Of a DNA stretch of 7,256 nucleotides, positions 1 through 5,527 are shown one piece after another (within the stretch, counting starts at the first letter, position 1; each line of letters opens with the position of its first letter). Source of the DNA: Actinomycetes bacterium. GTDB taxonomy: Bacteria > Actinomycetota > Actinomycetes > Actinomycetales > Microbacteriaceae. The translations under genes were made by a program, and so were the position numbers. The stretch lies in NCBI GenBank assembly GCA_023386675.1, contig JAEWJG010000349.1, positions 1 through 7,256 on the forward strand. Reading direction: 5' to 3'. Under the pieces are notes generated by a model. It saw only the letters and a list, made by a program, of their open reading frames with translations. It was not told the DNA's origin and made no database searches.

Positions 1-1
1 G

Positions 2-55
2 GCCATGGATGAGCGCCGCGCCATCAAGGTCCTGCTGGAGACGGAGAACGCATGA
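2..55 (+). CDS. 3' end of an unidentified gene (partial)
   Basis: An open frame runs from the window edge to a TGA at 53-55 and encodes about 17 residues ending LLETENA. Its stop overlaps the ATG of the cupin gene in an ATGA arrangement, the same junction used twice more downstream. That makes it likely to be the tail of a real upstream gene translated in concert with the cupin rather than a chance frame. The residues are too few and too ordinary (charged, helical) to assign a family. In other genomes such cupin/CMD/dehydrogenase clusters often follow a regulator or another oxidoreductase, but nothing here decides it. Confidence 0.55.
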   Translation, partial: AMDERRAIKVLLETENA

Positions 56-459
56 ACATCGAACCCACCTCTCCCACGGTGAAGAACCCGCCGGAGCAGT
101 TCGCCGGCGACGTCTGGGTCGACCCGATCGCGGCCCCGCACGACGGCGATCAGCGGATGACCGTCGCGCTCGTCCGCTTCGCACCCGGCGCCCGCACCGC
201 CTGGCACAGCCACGCCCGCGGGCAGTACCTGCGGGTCACCGCGGGCGTCGCCCGCTTCGGCGACCGCGACGGCACCATCATCGAGGTGCACCCCGGGGAG
301 ACGCTCTACACGCCGCCCGGCCAGGAGCACTGGCACGCTGCCGCACCAGGATGCTTCATGGAGCACATCGCCATGCTGGAGTCCGCCGACGACCCCGCCG
401 GCACCACCACCTGGAAAGAGCACATCACCGACGCCGAGTACGAAGGAAACCTCTTATGA
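52..459 (+). CDS. Cupin-domain protein, (R)-mandelonitrile-lyase-like
   Basis: This is a 135-residue single-domain cupin, probably a cytoplasmic metalloenzyme or small-molecule binding protein. Cupin motif 1 is visible as PGARTAWHSHARGQ (residues 45-58), with metal ligands H52, H54 and Q58. Motif 2 is PGQEHWHAA (89-97), with fourth ligand H93 and nearby H95. This three-His-plus-Gln set and the overall sequence resemble the small manganese cupins that include bacterial hydroxynitrile lyases such as the Granulicella enzyme. Most relatives have no proven reaction, so lyase activity is only a possibility. The N-terminal stretch before the barrel (about 1-30) is the usual family extension. A GGAG at 43-46, five bases before the ATG, supports the start. 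The stop overlaps the ATG of the next gene. Cupins and carboxymuconolactone-decarboxylase domains are often adjacent or fused, which supports a shared pathway. Confidence 0.9.
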   Translation: MNIEPTSPTVKNPPEQFAGDVWVDPIAAPHDGDQRMTVALVRFAPGARTAWHSHARGQYLRVTAGVARFGDRDGTIIEVHPGETLYTPPGQEHWHAAAPGCFMEHIAMLESADDPAGTTTWKEHITDAEYEGNLL

Positions 460-788
460 GCGGCTGGACCGGCGGGCAGCGCGCCTTCGGCGGCTTCGCA
501 CCAGGCCTCGTGCACTACACGGATGAGGTGCTGTTCGACGAGGTGTGGGAGCGGCCCGAGCTGTCGAAGCGCGACCGCAGCCTGATCACCGTTTCCGCGC
601 TCCTCGTCGGAGGCAACGTCGACCAGCTCCGCTTCCACCTCCCGTTCGCCGTGCAGAACGGCGTGACCCGGGAGGAGCTGATCGAGGCGATCACGCACCT
701 GGCCTTCTACGCCGGCTGGCCGAAGGCGATGTCGGCGATGACGATCGCCAAGGAGCTCTTCGACACCGACGGGAGCGAATCCGCATGA
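456..788 (+). CDS. Carboxymuconolactone decarboxylase (CMD) family protein
   Basis: This 110-residue protein has the CMD/AhpD-type all-helical fold. Residues 34-61 (PELSKRDRSLITVSALLVGG through the RFH at 59-61) and 69-95 (GVTREELIEAITHLAFYAGW and the following PKAMSAM) are the diagnostic core of the family. The protein contains no cysteine, so it cannot work as an AhpD-like CxxC peroxidase partner. It is closer to the PcaC/YurZ type, in which His and Glu residues around H61 and E73/E74/E77 would be candidates for acid-base roles. The true substrate is unknown, and true 4-carboxymuconolactone decarboxylation is not implied because no other protocatechuate genes are present. The ATG at 456 is preferred over longer in-frame options because AAGGA lies at 443-447 and the family N-terminus begins here. 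The gene overlaps both neighbours by ATGA, indicating translational coupling with the cupin and the dehydrogenase. Confidence 0.9.
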   Translation: MSGWTGGQRAFGGFAPGLVHYTDEVLFDEVWERPELSKRDRSLITVSALLVGGNVDQLRFHLPFAVQNGVTREELIEAITHLAFYAGWPKAMSAMTIAKELFDTDGSESA

Positions 789-1498
789 TGATCCTGGTGA
801 CCGGCGCATCCACCGGCCTCGGCCTGGCGACCGCCGACGCGCTCGCCCGCGCCGGGCACCGGGTCGTCCTCCACGCGCGGCGCCCCGAGCGCCTGACCGA
901 CAGAGCTGTCGCCGAGCGGATGCACCCGCTGATCTTCGGCGACCTCGCCGACGCGTCCGCGGTGCTGGATGTCGCGCGCCGGGCGAACGCCCTCGGCCGC
1001 TTCGACGCGGTCATCCACAACGCCGGCGTGATCGACGGCCCGGTGACCGCCGTGAACGTCGTGGCGCCGTACCTGCTGATGGCGACGCTCACTCCCCCGG
1101 CCCGGTCCATCGTGCTGAGCAGCGGGATGCACCGGTCCGGTTCGCCCGACCTCGACCGCGCCTTCGCCGGTCGCGGCGACTACTCGACCAGCAAGCTCCT
1201 CGTCACCGCCCTCGCGCTGTGGCTCGCCGAGAACAGCGACACCCTCTCGCACGCGGTCGACCCGGGGTGGGTGCCCACCCGGATGGGCGGCCGTGGCGCC
1301 CCCGACAGCCTCGAAGAGGGCCACCGCACGCAGGAGTGGCTCGCCACCGCGGATACGGCGGAGATCGACCCGGTCACCGGCGGCTACTGGCACCACCGGC
1401 AGGCGCGGGCGCCGCATCCGGCAGCGTCGGACCCGGCGTTCCAGGGCCGATTGCTGGAGCGGCTGGCGGCGCTGACCGGCGTCGAGCTCCGGCGCTGA
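785..1498 (+). CDS. Short-chain dehydrogenase/reductase (SDR), classical type
   Basis: This 237-residue cytoplasmic NAD(P)(H)-dependent oxidoreductase has the complete classical SDR set. The cofactor-binding TGASTGLG is at residues 6-13, HNAG at 78-81, and the structural Asn of an NVVAPY segment at 91-96. The catalytic serine lies in VLSSG (S112/S113), and YSTSK supplies Y133 and K137. The PGW segment near 160 follows the active site as expected. H30, R32 and R33 after the second strand suggest NADP(H) preference, which is inference. The start is ATG 785, with GGGAG at 771-775 nine bases upstream; ATG 788 is possible and would remove one methionine. It overlaps the CMD gene by ATGA and ends the operon. 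It probably reduces or oxidises a small carbonyl or alcohol substrate shared with the cupin and CMD proteins. The substrate cannot be read from the sequence. Confidence 0.93.
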   Translation: MMILVTGASTGLGLATADALARAGHRVVLHARRPERLTDRAVAERMHPLIFGDLADASAVLDVARRANALGRFDAVIHNAGVIDGPVTAVNVVAPYLLMATLTPPARSIVLSSGMHRSGSPDLDRAFAGRGDYSTSKLLVTALALWLAENSDTLSHAVDPGWVPTRMGGRGAPDSLEEGHRTQEWLATADTAEIDPVTGGYWHHRQARAPHPAASDPAFQGRLLERLAALTGVELRR

Positions 1499-1507
1499 GC
1501 GGGCTCA
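1496..1507. repeat. Short dyad formed by two convergent stop codons
   Basis: TGAGC at 1496-1500 is mirrored by GCTCA at 1503-1507, so the TGA of the dehydrogenase and the TGA (minus strand) of the DUF805 gene are the two arms of a five-base dyad. Only six bases separate the genes, so any transcription stop must lie within coding sequence or rely on Rho. The stem is too short, and lacks a T tract, to be called a terminator. Confidence 0.35.
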
Positions 1508-1948
1508 CCGCGGACGATCGAACCGGGCGCCTTCGGCTTTGGGCGGGAGCAGGTACAGGACGAGCAGGATGATCCCGCCGACGACCGGGATGAACCCGAG
1601 GAACCAGAACGGTCCGGCCAGGTTCGCATCGTGCAGGCGCCGCCAGGACAGGGCGAGGCTGGGAACCAGGATCGCCAGCACCCAGACCGTGTAGACGATG
1701 ACGAGCAGCCACCCGATCGGGCCAAGGCCCTTGCCGCCGTTCCCGACCGTTCCGAGCGTCGACTGCAGGATCGCGTAGACCGCGGCGACGAGGACGGCGA
1801 ACAGGAACCACCACCAGAACTCGCTGCGGCTCGCGCGGCCCGAGAAGTCGGAGTACTTGCGGAAGAAGCGGCGGATGGCGTCGCCGAACGTGGCGCCGTA
1901 GAGCGGCTGCCAGAGGGGGACGGCGTCGGGGCCGTCGTGTGCGCTCAC
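1505..1948 (-). CDS. DUF805 family integral membrane protein
   Basis: This 147-residue inner-membrane protein of the DUF805 (YhaH-like) family has no known biochemical function. The family signature is clear. An N-terminal amphipathic region (about 20-33) is followed by DFSGRASRSEFWWWFLF at 34-50, which leads into helix 1 (about 45-62). A glycine-rich loop follows (GNGGKGLGP, 69-77), then helix 2 (about 78-100), the conserved RRLHDANLAG at 103-112, and helix 3 (about 114-134). The start is GTG 1948, chosen because AAGGAG (minus strand, 1960-1955) sits six bases upstream and upstream codons in this frame lose family resemblance. The frame stays open far upstream across the divergent gene, but that is a GC-rich shadow. 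It is monocistronic here, divergent from the gene at 2069 and convergent with the dehydrogenase. Confidence 0.93.
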   Translation of the reverse strand: MSAHDGPDAVPLWQPLYGATFGDAIRRFFRKYSDFSGRASRSEFWWWFLFAVLVAAVYAILQSTLGTVGNGGKGLGPIGWLLVIVYTVWVLAILVPSLALSWRRLHDANLAGPFWFLGFIPVVGGIILLVLYLLPPKAEGARFDRPR

Positions 1949-1954
1949 GGGAGT

Positions 1955-1960
1955 CTCCTT
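1955..1960 (-). promoter_or_regulatory. Strong ribosome binding site of the DUF805 gene
   Basis: Read on the minus strand this is AAGGAG within GGAAAGGAG, six bases before GTG 1948. It fixes the start of an otherwise over-extended open frame and shows that this gene, unlike its divergent neighbour, has a conventional leadered mRNA. Confidence 0.8.
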
Positions 1961-1970
1961 TCCTCGTCGT

Positions 1971-1986
1971 CGGCCTTCGGAGGCCG
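1971..1986. repeat. Inverted repeat in the DUF805 leader region
   Basis: CGGCCT (1971-1976) and AGGCCG (1981-1986) form a perfect six-base GC-rich stem with a four-base loop, 22 bp upstream of the DUF805 start codon and just outside its ribosome binding site. It could be a leader hairpin or a small operator. There is no further sequence support for either role, and GC-rich DNA produces such stems by chance. Confidence 0.3.
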
Positions 1987-2056
1987 GACGGCCACAGTCA
2001 AGCGCACTCGGGCCGTTCCGGAAAGGCTCGGCTGCTGCTGCGCACCGCCAGCGCCG

Positions 2057-2062
2057 TAGGAT
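2057..2062 (+). promoter_or_regulatory. Predicted -10 element of a leaderless promoter for the gene at 2069
   Basis: TAGGAT fits the actinobacterial TANNNT -10 consensus and is followed by exactly six bases before GTG 2069. A transcript starting at the usual distance would begin at the start codon itself, and there is no convincing Shine-Dalgarno sequence at normal spacing. No good -35 hexamer is visible 16-18 bases upstream, as is common in this group. The same geometry occurs at 5522-5527 (minus) and 5567-5572 (plus). Confidence 0.6.
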
Positions 2063-2068
2063 GACCGC

Positions 2069-2728
2069 GTGGAGGACGACCGCGGGGGTGCGCCTGCCGA
2101 CGCGTCGCCGGGTGGCTCGTCCGCCGGGCTGTCGCGACGCGGCTGGGCCGTGCTGACCGCGATCACGCTCGCCGCGATGGTGGGCCTGGGCGTCGTCGCC
2201 ACGCTCGCGATCGGCGCCATGTTCGGGGGCCCGGCACCGGACGCGCCGGCCGCACAGGCCCCGGCCATCCCGCGCGGCTCCCCAGACCCAGCGCCGCTCG
2301 GCCTCCCACCGCGACCCACCCCGACGCAGGTCGCGACCGTGCCCTCCCAGCCGGTCGACACCCTCCAGCCGGGCGACTGCCTGCAGGTGTACCCGTCGAA
2401 GTGGGCAGATGCGTACCCCGTGGTCGACTGCTCGGCCCCGCACATCGCGCAGCTGACCTCGAAGGGCGTCCTGCCACAGCCGGCCGATGCCTCCTTCCCC
2501 GGGACGCGGGCGCTCGACACGCAGGTCGGCGATCTCTGCGCCGAACCCGGCCTCAACTGGCACTGGGTCGCCATCTGGGGCGAGGACGTCATGACCGACC
2601 TGCGCTACCCGGACACCGCCGCGAAGTGGGCGTCCGGCGACCGCCGCTACGACTGCTTCGTCTACACGTACTCCCGGCACGAGCTCACCGGCAGCGCCAT
2701 GCCGGGCGCCCCCGCGTCCGACGGTTGA
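2069..2728 (+). CDS. Membrane-anchored Septum_form-like extracytoplasmic protein
   Basis: This 219-residue protein has a short cytoplasmic N-terminus (1-24, ending in SRRG) and one hydrophobic helix (about 26-51). A Pro/Ala-rich low-complexity linker (54-97) follows, then a C-terminal domain (about 98-205). That domain begins LQPGDCL and VVDCSAPH, which match the start of the actinobacterial septum-formation-related domain (Septum_form type). Four cysteines (C104, C121, C157, C196) are placed to make two disulfides outside the membrane. The positive residues before the helix and the disulfide-like cysteines indicate an outward-facing domain. The family name comes from association and not from a known activity, so a cell-division role is unproven here. 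The start is GTG 2069, apparently leaderless. It heads a four-gene unit; the next gene begins 28 bases after its stop. Confidence 0.82.
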   Translation: MEDDRGGAPADASPGGSSAGLSRRGWAVLTAITLAAMVGLGVVATLAIGAMFGGPAPDAPAAQAPAIPRGSPDPAPLGLPPRPTPTQVATVPSQPVDTLQPGDCLQVYPSKWADAYPVVDCSAPHIAQLTSKGVLPQPADASFPGTRALDTQVGDLCAEPGLNWHWVAIWGEDVMTDLRYPDTAAKWASGDRRYDCFVYTYSRHELTGSAMPGAPASDG

Positions 2729-2756
2729 CCACACCCACCACGATAGAGAGGCCGAC

Positions 2757-3344
2757 ATGGACTTCTTCCCACCCGATCCGCCCGACGACGAGGTCGAGGT
2801 TCCCGAGCTCGAACAGGACCCGCGGTGGAACCCGCCGGTCGACGAGGTGCCCGCGCTCGTCCCGATCGGGGAAGCGCTCGCCGTCACGGACACGGTGGCC
2901 ATCGTGGTGTCCCACGCGCGCGTGTTCCGGAACGGCGTCGACATCGTGATCGACCGCCGCACGCGGCGCGGCGACCGCACCCGGCGTGAGTGGGAGGTGT
3001 TCCAGTGGTCGTCCCACGGCTCCCCCATCGGACCCGAGCCCGATCGGCTCCGTTACGGCATGGCGCTCGGCGACGGCCAGCACCTCCTCCTCGACCGACC
3101 CGGCTGGGCCCCCGGTGAGGACGACACCGAGGGCCACTCGCTGTTCCCCACGAGCAGCGGCGGCTCGGGCGGCCCCGACTTCTCGATGCACCTGGACGGG
3201 ATGTGGCTGTACCCGCTCCCGCCGGAGGGACCGCTGGAGATCGTCACGCAGTGGCCGGCCGAGGGCATCCCGGAGTCGCGGGTGGTTCTCGACGGCGGGG
3301 CGCTGCGGGCGCGGGCCGCGGACAGCCGGAAGGTGTGGGAGTGA
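2757..3344 (+). CDS. Conserved actinobacterial protein of unknown function
   Basis: This 195-residue soluble protein is very rich in Pro, Asp and Glu at its N-terminus (residues 1-35). A beta-rich body follows, with alternating hydrophobic strands around 46-66 and 96-112. A Gly/Ser loop lies at 132-139 (TSSGGSGG), followed by an aromatic/proline segment (MWLYPLPPEGPLEIV, 149-163) and WPAEGIPESR (166-175). I recognise this pattern as an unnamed family found in actinobacterial genomes: an acidic head, a glycine-rich loop, a W/P-rich motif and an IPE-R ending near the C-terminus. No enzymatic signature, signal peptide or membrane helix is visible, so it is probably cytoplasmic. ATG 2757 has GAGAGG at 2746-2751, five bases upstream. 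Its TGA shares one base with the ATG of the following membrane-protein gene, implying co-translation. Confidence 0.85.
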   Translation: MDFFPPDPPDDEVEVPELEQDPRWNPPVDEVPALVPIGEALAVTDTVAIVVSHARVFRNGVDIVIDRRTRRGDRTRREWEVFQWSSHGSPIGPEPDRLRYGMALGDGQHLLLDRPGWAPGEDDTEGHSLFPTSSGGSGGPDFSMHLDGMWLYPLPPEGPLEIVTQWPAEGIPESRVVLDGGALRARAADSRKVWE

Positions 3345-3622
3345 TGGCGCGGCGGCCCTCTGTGTTCGCGCTTCTCGTGATCGGCGCGGTCGCCATCATC
3401 GCCGGTGCGACGTGGAGCTTCGTCGCCAAGGTCACCGCCGACCAGTCGTCGATGTCGTCCGGCACCATGCCGACCCTGCCGGTCCACGTCTACACCCAGT
3501 ACACGCAGGCCGGCCTCGTCCCGGACTACACACAAGTCTGGTTCGGCCTCGGTCTCGCCGCCTTCGGGGTGGCCGTCGGCGTGGTCGGCGCGGTCGCCGC
3601 GCGCGCGAAGCGAACGGTATGA
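3344..3622 (+). CDS. Small two-helix membrane protein, function unknown
   Basis: This 92-residue protein has two predicted transmembrane helices (about 7-28 and 66-87). They are joined by an external loop of roughly 37 residues in which the tripeptide YTQ occurs three times (50-52, 53-55, 62-64). Positive charges at both ends (ARR at 2-4, RAKR at 87-90) suggest both termini are cytoplasmic. I do not recognise a named family. The start is ATG 3344, with GGAAGG at 3328-3333 ten bases upstream; an in-frame GTG at 3341 is a less likely alternative. It overlaps the preceding stop by one base (TGATG) and the following DUF1990 start by ATGA. It is therefore embedded in a coupled unit, and coding is likely despite its small size. 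Confidence 0.8.
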   Translation: MARRPSVFALLVIGAVAIIAGATWSFVAKVTADQSSMSSGTMPTLPVHVYTQYTQAGLVPDYTQVWFGLGLAAFGVAVGVVGAVAARAKRTV

Positions 3623-4155
3623 CGATGCCCGAGTCGGCCGGCTGGCCGCCGAGCGACCCGGCCTTCCGCCGGGCGGAGGTGTCCGCCGTCGTCGGCCGCG
3701 GCGACGACGACTGGCGGCGCGCGACGCACGACCTGCTCCGCTGGGCGGTGAAGACGCGCAGCGGCTTCCAGGTCGACGCCGACGGACCGGTGCAGCCCGG
3801 GCAGCGCGAACGCATCCGGGTGCGCCTGCCGGGTGCGACCATCGTCGAGCCGGTCGAGGTCGTCTCCGTCGTCGAGCGGCCCGACCGGGTGGGCTTCGCC
3901 TACCGGACGCTGCCCGGGCATCCGGTGGACGGCGAGGAGGCGTTCATCCTCCATCGCGACGGCGCTGACGGACCGATCTCCCTCACCGTGCGTTCGCTCA
4001 CGCGGCGAGCGCCGCAGCAGCCGTGGCGCCTCCTGTTCCCGCTGCTGCTCGTCGCCCAGCGGGTGGCGAAGCGCCGCTACCTCCGTGCGTTGCGTCCGCC
4101 CGCGCCCGACCGCCGCCAGGGTCGGGCCTCGCGCCCTTTCACAGCCGCCCCGTGA
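3619..4155 (+). CDS. DUF1990 family protein
   Basis: This 178-residue protein of the DUF1990 family is found widely in actinobacteria and also in plants; its biochemical role is unknown. Diagnostic elements are the RWAVKTRSGF segment (41-50) and the central GFAYRTLPGHPVDGEEAF (92-109). The C-terminal stretch is hydrophobic and then basic (PWRLLFPLLLVAQRVAKRRYLRAL, 135-158). That stretch could lie on or in a membrane, but relatives are generally treated as soluble. The last 20 residues are a basic, proline-rich tail with no conserved look. ATG 3619 overlaps the previous TGA (ATGA) and lacks a strong ribosome binding site, consistent with translational coupling; ATG 3625 is an alternative. It is the last gene of the unit that starts at 2069. 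Confidence 0.9.
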   Translation: MTMPESAGWPPSDPAFRRAEVSAVVGRGDDDWRRATHDLLRWAVKTRSGFQVDADGPVQPGQRERIRVRLPGATIVEPVEVVSVVERPDRVGFAYRTLPGHPVDGEEAFILHRDGADGPISLTVRSLTRRAPQQPWRLLFPLLLVAQRVAKRRYLRALRPPAPDRRQGRASRPFTAAP

Positions 4156-4304
4156 TTTCCCCCGCGTTCACCGCCGAGTGTCATACTCCGTGAACCGGCA
4201 GGAGCCGCTCCGGGGGTGGAGCGTCTGCTGATGGCCGACCTCATGATGCAGGCGGCACAGGGTCGTGACCGCCGGTCCGCGCCACTGGGGGTGTGCCGCG
4301 GCGG
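4156..4304. other. Intergenic stretch between convergent genes
   Basis: About 150 bases lie between the DUF1990 stop and the end of the epimerase gene. They contain a six-base stem at 4206-4223 and a larger eleven-base stem at 4264-4309 and no persuasive gene. Short open frames (for example GTG 4190 to a stop at 4231, 13 codons) have no ribosome binding site and no recognisable product. No tRNA, riboswitch core or repeat family is seen. Confidence 0.6.
4206..4223 (+). terminator. Possible terminator hairpin after the DUF1990 gene
   Basis: CGCTCC (4206-4211) pairs perfectly with GGAGCG (4218-4223) around a six-base G-rich loop, 50 bases after the DUF1990 stop. No T run follows. It may contribute to 3' end formation of the plus-strand unit together with the stronger stem downstream, but chance is not excluded. 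Confidence 0.3.
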
Positions 4305-4309
4305 TCACG
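4264..4309. terminator. Probable bidirectional terminator hairpin
   Basis: CGTGACCGCCG (4264-4274) and CGGCGGTCACG (4299-4309) form a perfect eleven-base stem with a 24-base loop between two convergent genes. The minus-strand epimerase stop codon (4307-4305) lies inside the right arm, so the stem would form at the very 3' end of that mRNA and downstream of DUF1990. Neither side carries a T tract, which is common for actinobacterial terminators, so the function is inferred from position and stem length. Confidence 0.6.
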
Positions 4310-5288
4310 CCTTGCCGGTCGCACGGTCACCCGCCGCGAGGATCACCGCACGTTCCTCTGCCGCCGTGAGACCCGACCGCCGGTCGCGGTCGACGCCGCG
4401 CGAGAGTTCGTCGGCGTGGACTCTGCGCATCGTCTCCTCGAGGGGAGTGAGCCGGCCGCCCAGCTCGCGGAACGCCGCTCCGGAGCGCTGGGCGAATCCG
4501 GCGTCATCGAGGGGAAGCCAGAGCGGGAGCGACCGCGGGCCGGCCCAGTAGTTCACGTCCTGCGCCAGCAGCGCGTCGTCGTCGAGCTCCACGACCGCGC
4601 CGTCAGAGCCCGCGGTTTCCGCGGCCAGCCGGAAGAAGTCTGCCATCGCAACGGGCTCTCCGACCGCGTTCGCAGTGCCGACGATCACGTCCACGCTCGC
4701 CTGTGCGATCCACCTCGCGAGGTCCGCCACGTCGATGACCTGCACGAAGCGGCCGGCTGTCGTCGGGATCAGCACCGGGCCGGGACGGCTGAACCGCGCG
4801 GCCCAGTAGCCGAACCGGTCGGTCGGGTCGCCGGGCCCTACGACGAGTCCGGGCCGTGCGATGAGGAGACGGTCGCCGAGCCGGGCCGATGTCTCCCGCT
4901 CGGCGGCCACCTTCGCATCCGGATACTGGGAGAGGTCAGCCGGCTCCACCAGGGCCGCCGATTCGTCCGCACCCGGCTCGTCGTTGCGGGCGTACACGGA
5001 GACCGTGGACACGAGCGTCCAATGAGCGGCGCGATCGGCGAGGGCTTCGAGCGCCGGTCCGACGAGCTCGGGAGCGTACGCGATCTCGATGACCTCGTCC
5101 CAGTCACCGCGCACCGGGTCGTAGGCGTCCGGGTCGCGCCGGTCCGCGCGCACGAGACGCGCCCCCTCCGGGACGGCGCCGGACTCGCCACGCGCCAGGC
5201 ACGTGACGTCGGCGCCGGCCGACAGCAGCGCGCCGACGACGGCGCGCCCCAGCCAGCCCGTCCCGCCCAGGACCAGGACACGACGCAT
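4305..5288 (-). CDS. NAD-dependent epimerase/dehydratase (extended or atypical SDR)
   Basis: This 327-residue cytoplasmic protein has a Rossmann fold. The nucleotide-binding GGTGWLG at 8-14 is the extended-SDR form GxxGxxG. Following elements are D49/D52 near the second-strand region, a serine-rich VSTVSVYA at 93-100, and the catalytic YPDAK (Y122, K126). RPGLVVGPGDPTDRFGYW at 145-162 and FVQVIDVADLARW at 181-193 are both typical of the epimerase/dehydratase and reductase branch. The C-terminal half (about 195-325) would bind substrate. Substrate identity is not readable; relatives include nucleoside-sugar epimerases and isoflavone-reductase-like enzymes. ATG 5288 shares a base with the upstream S4 gene's stop (TGATG) and lacks its own clear ribosome binding site, indicating coupled translation. 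The gene ends in the stem at 4264-4309. Confidence 0.92.
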   Translation of the reverse strand: MRRVLVLGGTGWLGRAVVGALLSAGADVTCLARGESGAVPEGARLVRADRRDPDAYDPVRGDWDEVIEIAYAPELVGPALEALADRAAHWTLVSTVSVYARNDEPGADESAALVEPADLSQYPDAKVAAERETSARLGDRLLIARPGLVVGPGDPTDRFGYWAARFSRPGPVLIPTTAGRFVQVIDVADLARWIAQASVDVIVGTANAVGEPVAMADFFRLAAETAGSDGAVVELDDDALLAQDVNYWAGPRSLPLWLPLDDAGFAQRSGAAFRELGGRLTPLEETMRRVHADELSRGVDRDRRSGLTAAEERAVILAAGDRATGKA

Positions 5289-5515
5289 CAGACGGTGACC
5301 CGGAACCTGCGGCCATCGACCGTGACGACGTCGCCGACCTGCAGCTGTCGTCCGCGACGGCGGTCGACGTCGCCGTTCACGGCGACGAGGCCGTCCGCGA
5401 TGGCCTCTTTCCCCTCACCGCCGGAGTCGAACAGCCCGGCGAACTTCAGGAATTGACCGAGCCGGATGGATGTCCCGCCGATCGAGACGTCGGCGATCGG
5501 AGCAGGCTTCGTCAT
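5288..5515 (-). CDS. Small S4-domain RNA-binding protein (YbcJ-like)
   Basis: This 75-residue protein is essentially one S4 RNA-binding domain. The core runs from IRLGQFLKFAGLFDSGGEGK (17-36) through AIADGLVAVNGDVDRRRGRQL (38-58) to the GDVVTVDG turn (61-68). The family pattern of L-K, SGG-AK-I-I, V-VNG-, then R-G-K, resembles YbcJ and related stand-alone S4 proteins, which are thought to bind structured RNA, probably ribosomal. Basic residues R52-R56 and R69-R72 would face RNA. The cytoplasmic role in RNA metabolism is inferred from the family. ATG 5515 is directly preceded by a TAGCAT -10-like element and six bases, with no Shine-Dalgarno, suggesting a leaderless mRNA. It is followed by the epimerase in the same operon and divergent from an RNA helicase gene. 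Confidence 0.92.
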   Translation of the reverse strand: MTKPAPIADVSIGGTSIRLGQFLKFAGLFDSGGEGKEAIADGLVAVNGDVDRRRGRQLQVGDVVTVDGRRFRVTV

Positions 5516-5521
5516 CCCCGA

Positions 5522-5527
5522 ATGCTA
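5522..5527 (-). promoter_or_regulatory. Predicted -10 element of a leaderless promoter for the S4 gene
   Basis: On the minus strand this reads TAGCAT, followed by exactly six bases (5521-5516) and then ATG 5515, so transcription would start at or next to the A of the start codon. No -35 match is evident. The preceding GGAC is shared with the opposing promoter, making the two -10 regions arms of an inverted repeat. Confidence 0.65.

Noticed and set aside
306..809. Minus-strand open frame opposite the cupin and CMD genes
   Set aside because: It mirrors two coupled, clearly conserved plus-strand genes and shows no recognisable domain.
1996..2001. TTGACT (minus strand) as a -35 element for the DUF805 gene
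   Set aside because: No TANNNT-like hexamer lies 16-18 bases downstream (the sequence there is GAAGGC), so it does not make a credible promoter alone.
1949..3028. Upstream extension of the DUF805 frame to a 507-codon open frame
   Set aside because: The extension runs antisense through two well-supported plus-strand genes, has low-complexity Arg/Gly/Ser sequence, and a strong ribosome binding site marks the start at 1948.
2986..3618. N-terminal extension of the DUF1990 frame upstream of 3619
   Set aside because: The extension overlaps two other genes, is Arg/Ser/Thr-rich, and DUF1990 similarity begins only after the ATG at 3619.
4190..4231. Thirteen-codon open frame in the convergent intergenic stretch
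   Set aside because: It has no ribosome binding site, only a weak CATACT upstream, no recognisable peptide, and spans a possible terminator stem.
4156..4304. A tRNA, riboswitch or toxin-antitoxin gene hidden in the intergenic stretch
   Set aside because: No tRNA arm consensus, conserved riboswitch core or plausible paired small frames were found on either strand.
4293..5456. 387-codon plus-strand open frame over the epimerase and S4 genes
   Set aside because: It is antisense to two recognisable protein families, its product is Arg/His-rich with no family resemblance, and it has no ribosome binding site.
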